From an uncultured Candidatus Pelagibacter sp. (lineage in GTDB: Bacteria; Pseudomonadota; Alphaproteobacteria; Pelagibacterales; Pelagibacteraceae), in contig CAJWKX010000028.1 of the NCBI GenBank assembly GCA_913043015.1, forward strand, positions 1 to 9,222: a stretch of DNA of 9,222 nucleotides. Direction: 5' to 3'. This document shows, in pieces, positions 1 to 9,222 of this stretch; position 1 is the stretch's first letter; every line of letters begins with the position of its first letter. The notes beneath the pieces are model-generated. The model was given only the letters and a program-made list of their open reading frames with translations. It had not been told where the DNA came from and did no database searches. The position numbers and the translations under genes are program-made.

Positions 1-401
1 GTTAAAACCAACGGTTGTTCAACAGAAACTTTTTTATTTAAATTATTGTCTTCAAAAATTTTTGGCTCCTGTTTTTTTTCTTGTTCAAAATTGACAACGT
101 TAGCTGTCTGATTTTGCTCACTTAATTTTTTCTCTTCTTTTTCAACTTCTACTATTTCTCCCTTGATTTCTGAAACTATTCCTAGCACAGCACCAACTTC
201 TACTATGTCGCCATCGTTAGAATTAATTTCTGTAAGTATGCCAGTTATTGGTGATGGCACTTCAAGATTGACTTTATCTGTCTCTAGTTCAACAATAGGT
301 TCATCAGCATTTACATTTGCTCCCTTTTTTTTTAGCCATTTTGCAACAGTGGCTTCAGTAATACTTTCCCCTAAAATTGGAACTAAAATTTTTTCACTCA
401 T
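1..401 (-). CDS. sucB: SucB, dihydrolipoyl succinyltransferase (E2 of 2-oxoglutarate dehydrogenase), N-terminal part
   Basis: This is the E2 core subunit of the 2-oxoglutarate dehydrogenase complex, which transfers the succinyl group from E1 through a lipoyl arm to CoA in the cytoplasm. Only the first 133 residues are present; the gene leaves the window at the left edge. Residues 2 to about 77 form a complete lipoyl domain, with the lipoylated lysine at K43 in [14 protein letters not shown] and the usual GESI motif at 11-14. Residues from about 79 on are a low-complexity linker rich in Glu, Lys, Gln and Asn, where E2 linkers are usually Ala/Pro-rich. The E3-binding and catalytic domains lie outside the window. 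The ATG at 401-399 follows the sucA stop by 2 nt and gives the standard E2 N-terminus; only a poor AAAG stands just before it. Adjacency to sucA and the ETDKV motif favour SucB over a pyruvate dehydrogenase E2. It is partial but confidently identified. Confidence 0.95.
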   Translation of the reverse strand, partial: MSEKILVPILGESITEATVAKWLKKKGANVNADEPIVELETDKVNLEVPSPITGILTEINSNDGDIVEVGAVLGIVSEIKGEIVEVEKEEKKLSEQNQTANVVNFEQEKKQEPKIFEDNNLNKKVSVEQPLVL

Positions 402-403
402 CT

Positions 404-3325
404 TTAGTTAAAAACATTTTCAATTATTTCTTTTTGTTGAGAAATATGTCTTTTTGCATAACCTGTAGCCGGAGATGCAGCAGGACTTCTCCCAATATAA
501 GAAATTTCTCTATTATTAGCTCCAATATAATCTAATGTCCATTGGATATAATCTCTAACTAAAAACCAAGCACCCATGTTCTTTGGCTCTTCCTGGCACC
601 AGTAAAATTTTGAAGTTTTTGCATATGGTTTAATCTCTTTAACCAAAGGTTTAATGGGAAAAGGATACAACTGCTCAATTCTATAAATAACTACATCATC
701 TTTTTTTAATTTTTCTCTAGCTTCCAATAAATCAAAATACACTTTTCCAGAACAAAGTATTACTTTTTTAATTTCGGAATTTTTTTTAAGTTTTATAAAA
801 CTACTTTCATTTGGATCAATAGCATGATCCCACATGACCCTATGGAAAGAATTATTTTTTCCAAAATCTTCTAAATTAGATACACAGAGTTTATTTCTTA
901 ATAATGATTTAGGAGTCATAATAACTAGAGGTTTTCTAAAATCTCTATGTATTTGTCGTCTTAATGCATGAAAATAATTTGCTGGAGTAGTACAATTCAT
1001 CACTTGCAAATTATCTTGAGCACATAGCTGTAAAAATCTTTCTAACCTAGCTGAAGAGTGTTCAGGTCCTTGACCTTCGTAACCATGTGGTAATAACATA
1101 ACCAAACCCGATGCCCGAGACCATTTTCTCTCAGCCGAAGCGATAAATTGATCTATTACAACTTGCGCACAGTTGGCAAAATCACCAAATTGTGCTTCCC
1201 AAATTGTAAGTGTATTTGGTTCTACTAAGCTATATCCATATTCAAAGCCCAATACGGCTAGCTCTGACAAGAAACTATCTATTATTTCAAATTGTTCTTG
1301 ATTTTTTGAAATATTATTTAAAGGTATGTATCTAGAATTATCTGTTTGATCTCTTAATACTGAATGTCTTTGACTAAATGTTCCTCTACCAGAGTCCTGC
1401 CCAACTAGCCTAACAGGAAATCCTTCTTCAACTAGCGAGCCAAACGCCAAAGCTTCAGCTGTAGCCCAATCAATATTTCTTCCTTTATCTACAGTTTTTC
1501 TTCTTGCATCTAAAATTTTAACAATAGTTTTATGTAAATTTACCTTAGAAGGTATTTCATGTATTTTGTCTGAAATTTGGATAAGTTTTTTTATATCTGC
1601 TCCACTTTTTCCTCTTTTGTCTTTTCCTTTTTCAGGTCTATATCTAGACCAAGTACCTTCAAACCATTCTATTTTTGGTTTATAATCTTTTGCATTTTTA
1701 TATTGATCATCTAATAAATCTTTAAATTTATTAGTTAAATCATTAAGCTGTTGTTGAGTAATTGAGTCTTCATTAACTAATTTTTTTCCGTAAATTTCTA
1801 AGGTCGTTGGATGAGATTTGATTTTTTTATACATTAAAGGTTGAGTGAATGCAGGTTCATCTCCTTCATTATGACCAAATCTTCTGTAACAAATTAAATC
1901 TATTACAACATCTCTATTAAATTTTAATCTAAATTCAGTCGCGATTCTTGCGCAATAGACTACGGCTTCAGGATCATCACCATTAACATGTAAAATTGGT
2001 GCCTCAACCATTTTTGCTATATCAGATGGATAAGGGGAAGATCTTGCAAATCTTGGACTAGTAGTAAATCCAATTTGATTGTTTATAATTATATGTATGG
2101 TTCCTCCGGTGTTATGTCCTTTTAAACCTGACATTGCAAAACATTCAGCTACTACACCTTGGCCTGCAAAAGAAGCATCTCCATGAATGATTATTGGAAT
2201 TACTTTGTTTCTTTTAGTGTCGTTATGATAATATTGTTTAGCTCTTGTTTGACCTAAAACAATTGGATTAACAGCCTCTAAATGGGATGGATTGTCAGTC
2301 AAGCTTATATGAACTTTGTTGCCATCGAATTCTCTATCTGATGAAGCGCCTAAATGATATTTTACATCACCAGCACTATCTTCTCCAACTGAATGAATTT
2401 CACCAGTAAATTCATTAAATATTCTTTTATAAGATTTTTGTAATAAATTAGCCAAGACATTTAGTCTACCTCTATGAGACATTCCAATTTTAATCTCTAC
2501 AATATTTAAATGTCCGCCAACTTTAATTATTTGTTCTAAAGCTGGAATTAAACTTTCTCCACCATCTAAGCCAAAACGTTTTGTGCCAATATATTTTTTT
2601 TGTAAAAATTTTTCAAATCCTTCTGCCTGGATTAATTTATTTAATATAGCTTCTTTACCTCTTTTGGTAAATTCAACTGAACGCTCATCTTGTTCTACTC
2701 TATCTCTAAACCACAATCTTTCTTCCGGATTAGAAATATGCATAAATTCATATCCAATTGAACCACAATAAATTTTTTTTAAAAAACTTAAAATTTCTTT
2801 AATACTTGCATATTCTTTATTTATCGTACCATTTAAGAAAATTTTCTTTTGATTGTTTTCTTTTTTAAATCCATAAAAATCTGGGTGAAGTTCGTCTAAG
2901 TACTCTCTTGTTTTTATCTCAAGAGGATCAAGATTGGCCATTAGATGACCACGCAGTCTATAAGCTCTTATTAAAGCAATTGCTTTAATTGAATCACCGC
3001 TTGCTTGTACAAAATTTTTATGATCTTGGTGATAATTAAAATCATTATTTCCAGTTTCTTGAACATCTGGTTTAGCTTTATCATCAATTTTTTTCTGAAG
3101 TTCATCTATTAAAATTCTTTTTTTATTAGAACTCCAAGTTGGGCCATTAATTTCTCTAGCTATCTGATTCATTTCGTCTCCCAATGTTTCAAAATATTTT
3201 CGCCAACTATCAGGTAAATTTGAGTCTTGATTTATATATTTAAGATACATTTCTTCAATAAAAGCACTATTTGCTTTACTCAGAAATGAGGTTTTTTCAT
3301 ATTCAAGATTTTTTGATAAGGACAT
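404..3325 (-). CDS. sucA: SucA, 2-oxoglutarate dehydrogenase E1 component
   Basis: This is the thiamine-diphosphate-dependent E1 that decarboxylates 2-oxoglutarate and passes the succinyl group to the lipoyl domain of SucB. At 973 residues it is a little longer than E. coli SucA (933) and appears intact. Residues about 12-50 form the short N-terminal segment of this family that is associated with E2 binding (it includes [10 protein letters not shown]). The ThDP/Mg site is visible as [10 protein letters not shown] at 381-390 and NNQIGFTT at 415-422. The substrate and active-site motifs are [11 protein letters not shown] at 283-293, NPSHLE at 345-350 and [13 protein letters not shown] at 479-491. 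The transketolase-like half carries [18 protein letters not shown] at 706-723 and [20 protein letters not shown] at 746-765. A C-terminal domain includes [10 protein letters not shown] and [12 protein letters not shown]. The ATG at 3325 lies 33 nt after the sucD stop, the longest gap in the operon, with no Shine-Dalgarno sequence but a TATAAT hexamer just upstream. Identification is essentially certain. Confidence 0.98.
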   Translation of the reverse strand: MSLSKNLEYEKTSFLSKANSAFIEEMYLKYINQDSNLPDSWRKYFETLGDEMNQIAREINGPTWSSNKKRILIDELQKKIDDKAKPDVQETGNNDFNYHQDHKNFVQASGDSIKAIALIRAYRLRGHLMANLDPLEIKTREYLDELHPDFYGFKKENNQKKIFLNGTINKEYASIKEILSFLKKIYCGSIGYEFMHISNPEERLWFRDRVEQDERSVEFTKRGKEAILNKLIQAEGFEKFLQKKYIGTKRFGLDGGESLIPALEQIIKVGGHLNIVEIKIGMSHRGRLNVLANLLQKSYKRIFNEFTGEIHSVGEDSAGDVKYHLGASSDREFDGNKVHISLTDNPSHLEAVNPIVLGQTRAKQYYHNDTKRNKVIPIIIHGDASFAGQGVVAECFAMSGLKGHNTGGTIHIIINNQIGFTTSPRFARSSPYPSDIAKMVEAPILHVNGDDPEAVVYCARIATEFRLKFNRDVVIDLICYRRFGHNEGDEPAFTQPLMYKKIKSHPTTLEIYGKKLVNEDSITQQQLNDLTNKFKDLLDDQYKNAKDYKPKIEWFEGTWSRYRPEKGKDKRGKSGADIKKLIQISDKIHEIPSKVNLHKTIVKILDARRKTVDKGRNIDWATAEALAFGSLVEEGFPVRLVGQDSGRGTFSQRHSVLRDQTDNSRYIPLNNISKNQEQFEIIDSFLSELAVLGFEYGYSLVEPNTLTIWEAQFGDFANCAQVVIDQFIASAERKWSRASGLVMLLPHGYEGQGPEHSSARLERFLQLCAQDNLQVMNCTTPANYFHALRRQIHRDFRKPLVIMTPKSLLRNKLCVSNLEDFGKNNSFHRVMWDHAIDPNESSFIKLKKNSEIKKVILCSGKVYFDLLEAREKLKKDDVVIYRIEQLYPFPIKPLVKEIKPYAKTSKFYWCQEEPKNMGAWFLVRDYIQWTLDYIGANNREISYIGRSPAASPATGYAKRHISQQKEIIENVFN

Positions 3326-3358
3326 TGTTATTATAGTATAATGCTAGAGAAGTATTTT

Positions 3359-4234
3359 TCAATTAGACAATTTATAAAATAATGTTTTACCAATTTCAGA
3401 TGGAGATTTTGCCATAGTAATTCCACATTCTTCCATTTTTTTTATTTTATCTTCTGCACCACCTTTGCCTCCAGAAATTATTGCACCTGCATGACCCATC
3501 CTTCTTCCTGGAGGTGCAGTAATACCAGCAATAAAGCCAACAATTGGTTTTTTTAATTTATGATTTTTTATGAACTCAGAAGCTTCTTCTTCAGCTGTAC
3601 CGCCAATTTCTCCAATTATTAGAATCGATTTTGTTTCATCATCATTTAAAAAAAGTTCTAAACAATCTATAAAATTAGTGCCATTTATTGGATCTCCACC
3701 AATTCCAATACAGGTGGATTGTCCCAGTCCATTGGTTGTTGTTTGTGCTACTGCCTCATAAGTTAAAGTTCCAGATCTAGAAACAATTCCGACAGATCCT
3801 CTTTTATGAATATTACCAGGCATAATTCCAATTTTACACTCATCTGGAGTTATTATTCCTGGGCAATTCGGGCCAATTAATCTACTTTTTGATCTTTTTA
3901 ATTTTTGCTTAATTTTAACCATATCTAATACGGGTATTCCTTCAGTAATACATACAATTAGTTCAATCGATGATTCTATGGCTTCAATGATTGCTGAAGC
4001 TGCAAACTTTGCCGGTACATATATCATGGTCGCATTCGCTCCTGTTTCTTTTTTTGCTTCAACTACAGTATTAAAAACAGGTTTATCAAGATGTTTTTGA
4101 CCTCCTTTTTTAGGAGTAACTCCACCAACTAAATTTGTTCCATATCTTATAGCTTGTTCAGAATGAAATGTGCCATGAGCACCAGTAAAACCCTGGCATA
4201 TAACTTTTGTATTTTTGTTAACAAGAACAGACAT
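3359..4234 (-). CDS. sucD: SucD, succinyl-CoA synthetase alpha subunit
   Basis: With SucC, this cytoplasmic enzyme interconverts succinyl-CoA and succinate with substrate-level phosphorylation of a nucleoside diphosphate. The protein is 291 residues, close to the usual 289-300. The N-terminal CoA-binding Rossmann domain shows [20 protein letters not shown] at 13-32 and YVPAKFAA at 72-79. The linker motif IGPNCPG is at 120-126. The C-terminal ligase domain has [11 protein letters not shown] at 150-160, [10 protein letters not shown] at 177-186 and the phosphohistidine loop [10 protein letters not shown] at 243-252, where H248 is the residue that becomes phosphorylated. The ATG at 4234 is 4 nt beyond the sucC stop, and the upstream stretch is a run of A with no Shine-Dalgarno sequence, so translational coupling to sucC is likely. 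No key residue is missing. Confidence 0.98.
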   Translation of the reverse strand: MSVLVNKNTKVICQGFTGAHGTFHSEQAIRYGTNLVGGVTPKKGGQKHLDKPVFNTVVEAKKETGANATMIYVPAKFAASAIIEAIESSIELIVCITEGIPVLDMVKIKQKLKRSKSRLIGPNCPGIITPDECKIGIMPGNIHKRGSVGIVSRSGTLTYEAVAQTTTNGLGQSTCIGIGGDPINGTNFIDCLELFLNDDETKSILIIGEIGGTAEEEASEFIKNHKLKKPIVGFIAGITAPPGRRMGHAGAIISGGKGGAEDKIKKMEECGITMAKSPSEIGKTLFYKLSN

Positions 4235-4238
4235 TTTT

Positions 4239-6487
<2,249 letters not shown>

Positions 6488-7981
6488 ATGGAAAAAATAA
6501 GTCATTTCATAGATGGAAAAGCTTATAGTTTGCCAGATTCAAGGATTGGTGCTATTTTTAATCCAGCTATAGGAGAACAAATAGCTGAAGTTGAATTAGC
6601 AAGTAAAGAAATAGTAAAACAAGCAACAGAAAATGCTTCTAAAGCATTTTTAAAATGGTCTAGAACAACTCCTATTAGTAGATCAAGAATTTTATCAAAG
6701 TATAAAGACTTAATAATTAAAAACATGAATGAACTTGCTGAAATAGTTTCAAAACAGCACGGAAAAACAATTGCTGACTCAAAAGGTTCAATCCAAAGAG
6801 GAATTGAAGTAGTTGAATATGCTTCTGGAATTACAAGCGCTTTAAAAGGTGAGCATTCAACTAGTGTTGGTACTAATGTTGACTCATATACATTGCGTCA
6901 ACCCCTAGGTGTTTGTGCAGGAATTACTCCATTTAATTTTCCTGCAATGGTTCCAATGTGGATGTTTCCTGTAGCTATTGCTTGTGGAAATACTTTTGTA
7001 CTCAAACCCTCTGAAAAAGATCCAAGTTGCGCAATTAAACTTGCTGAACTTGCAATTGAATCTGGTATACCGCCAGGTGTTTTAAATGTAGTAAACGGAG
7101 ATAAACAAGCAGTTGATGCTTTATTAGAAGACAAAAATGTTCAAGCAATTAGCTTTGTAGGTTCAACACCAATTGCAGAATATGTATATCGCACAGGAAC
7201 AAAAAATAACAAAAGAGTACAAGCTCTTGGAGGAGCAAAAAATCATATGGTTATAATGCCTGACGCTGATGTTGATAAAACAACAGATGCTATCATTGGT
7301 TCAGCTTTTGGGTCAGCTGGGGAAAGATGTATGGCTATTTCAGTTGCTGTTTGCGTTGGGGACAAAACTAAAGAAAAAGTTAAAAGTAAGTTGTTAGACA
7401 AGACTGAAAAACTTAATGTAGGTCCTTATACTGATGAAAAAAGTGATTTTGGACCACTTAATAACAAATCTCATTATGAAAAAGTTCTCGAATATATTGA
7501 TACTGGAGAAAAAGAAGGAGCAAAATTGCTTGCCGATGGAAGAAATTTTAAACTTCAAGGATATGAAAATGGTTATTTTGTTGGGCCTACAATTTTTGAA
7601 AATGTAAAACCAAATATGAAAATCTATAAAGAAGAAATTTTCGGACCCGTATTAAGTATGATGACAACTAATACATATGAAGAAGCATTAAATTTAGTTA
7701 ATGAACACGAATTAGGAAATGGAGCTGCCGTTTTTACTAAAAGTGGAAATATAGCTAAACATTTCACAGAAAATGCAAAAATTGGTATGATAGGCGTTAA
7801 TGTTCCTATTCCAGTTCCAGTGGCATATCATAGCTTCGGTGGATGGAAACGTTCATTATTTGGAGACCATTCCATGCATGGCCCAGATGGTGTTAGGTTT
7901 TACACCAAACTAAAAACAGCTACAGTAACATGGGTTGAAGATAACGCTGGTCCAGAGTTTACTATTCCAGTTTTATCATAA
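6488..7981 (+). CDS. mmsA: Methylmalonate-semialdehyde dehydrogenase (CoA-acylating)
   Basis: This aldehyde dehydrogenase family member uses NAD and CoA to convert methylmalonate semialdehyde to propionyl-CoA plus CO2, or malonate semialdehyde to acetyl-CoA. It acts in valine, pyrimidine, beta-alanine or inositol breakdown. The protein is 497 residues, full length. The oxyanion-hole region is GITPFNFPAMVPMWMFP at 145-161 with N150. The cofactor-binding stretch is FVLKPSEKDPS at 170-180, followed by FVGSTP at 223-228. The catalytic cysteine is C281 in GSAGERCMAIS. At 248-253 the sequence reads GGAKNH, so the general-base Glu of ordinary aldehyde dehydrogenases is absent, as known for this CoA-dependent subgroup. 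EIFGPV is at 383-388. The gene stands alone on the plus strand between mdh and sdhB, without mmsB or iol genes in view, so the feeding pathway cannot be named. The ATG at 6488 has no Shine-Dalgarno sequence. Codon use resembles its neighbours, with no sign of recent transfer. Confidence 0.95.
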   Translation: MEKISHFIDGKAYSLPDSRIGAIFNPAIGEQIAEVELASKEIVKQATENASKAFLKWSRTTPISRSRILSKYKDLIIKNMNELAEIVSKQHGKTIADSKGSIQRGIEVVEYASGITSALKGEHSTSVGTNVDSYTLRQPLGVCAGITPFNFPAMVPMWMFPVAIACGNTFVLKPSEKDPSCAIKLAELAIESGIPPGVLNVVNGDKQAVDALLEDKNVQAISFVGSTPIAEYVYRTGTKNNKRVQALGGAKNHMVIMPDADVDKTTDAIIGSAFGSAGERCMAISVAVCVGDKTKEKVKSKLLDKTEKLNVGPYTDEKSDFGPLNNKSHYEKVLEYIDTGEKEGAKLLADGRNFKLQGYENGYFVGPTIFENVKPNMKIYKEEIFGPVLSMMTTNTYEEALNLVNEHELGNGAAVFTKSGNIAKHFTENAKIGMIGVNVPIPVPVAYHSFGGWKRSLFGDHSMHGPDGVRFYTKLKTATVTWVEDNAGPEFTIPVLS

Positions 7982-7994
7982 TATTTTTTAAAAA

Positions 7995-8774
7995 TTAGTA
8001 TTTGCTTGTAACTAACATTTTTTTAATTTCAGCAATTGCTTTTGCAGGATTTAATCCCTTTGGACATGCATTTGTGCAGTTCATTATAGTATGACATCTA
8101 TAAAGTTTTAGCTCATCAGCAACTTTCTGTAATCTTTCTTTTCTATCTTCATCTCTACTATCTATTATCCACCTATAGGCTTGAAGCAAGACAGCTGGAC
8201 CTAAATACTTTTCACCATTCCACCAATAACTAGGGCATGAAGTTGAACAGCATGCGCACATAATACATTCATATAGACCATCTAATTTTTCTCTATCTTT
8301 CCTTGTTTGTAAATTTTCTATGCCATCATCTTTTTTTGAATTTTTTAACCAAGGTTCTATTGATTCATATTGTTTATATAAAACACTTAGATCTCCAATT
8401 AAATCTTTTAAAACTTTTAAATGAGGTAAAGGATAAATATTAATATCTCCTTTTATTTCAGCATGTGGTCTTGTACATGCAAGACCATTTTTTCCATCCA
8501 TATTCATTGCACATGATCCGCATACTCCATGTGCACATGATCTTCTATAAGCAAGTGATGAATCTATTTCATTTTTAATTTTATTCAATACATCTAATAT
8601 TTTAGACGGACAATTATCCATATCCACTTCATAAGTATCAATACTTGGATTTTCTCCAGTTGAAGGATCCCATCTATAAACATTAACTTTTCTAATATTT
8701 TTTGAACCTGTTTGGTCTTTATAATATTTTCCTTTTTTGATTTTTGAATTTTGAGGTAAATTTATTTGTACCAT
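7995..8774 (-). CDS. sdhB: Succinate dehydrogenase iron-sulfur subunit SdhB
   Basis: This is the electron-transfer subunit of succinate dehydrogenase (complex II). It passes electrons from the SdhA flavin to membrane ubiquinone through three clusters on the cytoplasmic face of the membrane. The 259-residue length fits alphaproteobacterial SdhB. The ferredoxin-like N-terminal domain carries the [2Fe-2S] cysteines C80, C85, C88 and C100 ([18 protein letters not shown]). The C-terminal domain has [17 protein letters not shown] at 169-185 and [14 protein letters not shown] at 227-240. By homology C170, C173, C176 and C237 hold the [4Fe-4S] cluster, and C180, C227 and C233 the [3Fe-4S] cluster. 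The tryptophans after SCPSY and H228 lie where quinone-site residues are expected. Its ATG shares one base with the sdhA stop (TAATG), and a weak AAGAAAGAG about 7 nt upstream may act as a Shine-Dalgarno sequence. The 3' end faces mmsA across 13 nt. Confidence 0.98.
   Translation of the reverse strand: MVQINLPQNSKIKKGKYYKDQTGSKNIRKVNVYRWDPSTGENPSIDTYEVDMDNCPSKILDVLNKIKNEIDSSLAYRRSCAHGVCGSCAMNMDGKNGLACTRPHAEIKGDINIYPLPHLKVLKDLIGDLSVLYKQYESIEPWLKNSKKDDGIENLQTRKDREKLDGLYECIMCACCSTSCPSYWWNGEKYLGPAVLLQAYRWIIDSRDEDRKERLQKVADELKLYRCHTIMNCTNACPKGLNPAKAIAEIKKMLVTSKY
8005..8017 (+). repeat. Right copy of the short direct repeat flanking mmsA, inside the sdhB 3' end
   Basis: The sequence CTTGTAACTAACA matches 6407-6420 except for one missing A. 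It encodes, on the minus strand, part of the Leu-Val-Thr-Ser stretch near the SdhB C-terminus, so at least this copy is constrained by coding. Confidence 0.3.
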
Positions 8775-9222
8775 TAGTATACTCTTTCTTGAGGAGGAAA
8801 ATATTGCACCTCATTAGTTAAGGTTGTTTTGTGAACTGACCTATAAGTAATTTTAGTTTCACTTTCATTACACCGTGCCAAAGTATGTTGCATAAATTTT
8901 TCATCATCTCTTTTTGGATAGTCTTCCCTTGCATGAGCTCCTCTGCTTTCTTTTCGATTATATGCGGAGTCTATAGTTACAATTGCCTGTCTAATTAAAT
9001 TATCAAATTCCAATGTTTCAACTAAATCAGTATTAAATATTAAAGATTTGTCTTTTACTGATATTGAATCTATACCTTCAAATGGCTTTCTTATTTCTTG
9101 AACCCCTTCTTTTAAAGTTTTGTCTGTTCTAAATACTGCACATTTTGACTGCATAGTTTTTTGCATAGCTAATCTTAGATAGGCCGTATTATTAGTTCCA
9201 TTACCATTTCTTAATTTATCAA
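8774..9222 (-). CDS. sdhA: Succinate dehydrogenase flavoprotein subunit SdhA, C-terminal part
   Basis: This is the FAD-bearing catalytic subunit that oxidises succinate to fumarate. Only the last 148 residues are in the window; the frame stays open to the right edge, so any internal ATG (such as the one at 9166) is not the real start. What remains is the C-terminal helical domain of the fumarate reductase/SDH flavoprotein family. The visible landmarks are [18 protein letters not shown] near the window edge, then [15 protein letters not shown], then the strongly conserved [18 protein letters not shown] and MQHTL. The FAD-binding and active-site domains lie outside. The stop TAA overlaps the sdhB ATG by one base, so the two are co-transcribed and translationally coupled. 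The membrane anchors sdhC and sdhD are not in this window; in related genomes they usually precede sdhA. Confidence 0.96.
   Translation of the reverse strand, partial: DKLRNGNGTNNTAYLRLAMQKTMQSKCAVFRTDKTLKEGVQEIRKPFEGIDSISVKDKSLIFNTDLVETLEFDNLIRQAIVTIDSAYNRKESRGAHAREDYPKRDDEKFMQHTLARCNESETKITYRSVHKTTLTNEVQYFPPQERVY

Noticed and set aside
163..411. Open frame of 82 codons on the plus strand.
   Set aside because: It is antisense to the lipoyl-domain coding part of sucB, shows no recognisable domain, and is a shadow of that gene.
6898..7134. Open frame of 78 codons on the minus strand.
   Set aside because: It is antisense to the mmsA cofactor-binding region and is explained by codon bias of the real gene.
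7995..8024. Possible intrinsic terminator for mmsA on the plus strand: TTAGT / ACTAA arms followed by seven T.
   Set aside because: The stem has five base pairs with a single G-C pair and lies inside sdhB coding sequence; it is too weak to support as a terminator.
8774..9166. Reading sdhA as a complete short 130-residue protein starting at the ATG at 9166.
   Set aside because: The frame stays open to the window edge and the upstream residues continue the SdhA family sequence, so this is the tail of a full-length gene, not a small or truncated one.

Overview
The window is an AT-rich (roughly 30% GC by eye), gene-dense piece of bacterial chromosome carrying central carbon metabolism genes. The base composition, very short gaps, near absence of Shine-Dalgarno sequences, alphaproteobacterial TCA gene order (sdhAB, then mdh-sucC-sucD-sucA-sucB) and protein character suggest a streamlined marine alphaproteobacterium of the SAR11/Pelagibacter type. 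That placement is an inference from recognition, not from a database comparison.

Layout, left to right. Positions 1-6364 hold one tightly packed minus-strand unit, read from right to left: mdh (malate dehydrogenase), sucC and sucD (succinyl-CoA synthetase beta and alpha), sucA (2-oxoglutarate dehydrogenase E1) and the N-terminal third or so of sucB (the E2 succinyltransferase), which runs off the left edge. Gaps inside the unit are -4, 4, 33 and 2 nt, so it is almost certainly an operon. Positions 6365-6487 form the only sizeable intergenic region, a divergent promoter region. Positions 6488-7981 hold mmsA, a CoA-acylating methylmalonate-semialdehyde dehydrogenase and the only plus-strand gene. 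It runs head-to-head with mdh and tail-to-tail with sdhB. Positions 7995-9222 hold sdhB and the C-terminal quarter of sdhA on the minus strand, joined by a 1-nt stop/start overlap. sdhA runs off the right edge.

Together the genes cover consecutive TCA steps: 2-oxoglutarate to succinyl-CoA (SucA/SucB, with an E3 not seen here), succinyl-CoA to succinate (SucCD), succinate to fumarate (SdhAB) and malate to oxaloacetate (Mdh). MmsA supplies propionyl-CoA or acetyl-CoA from semialdehydes, so it plausibly feeds the same cycle.

I found no RNA gene, CRISPR array, mobile element or pseudogene. I saw no convincing sign of a new biological system. The points worth a second look are modest: the placement of mmsA, a near-identical 13-14 nt repeat flanking it, and a small repeat/palindrome arrangement in the mdh-mmsA intergenic region.
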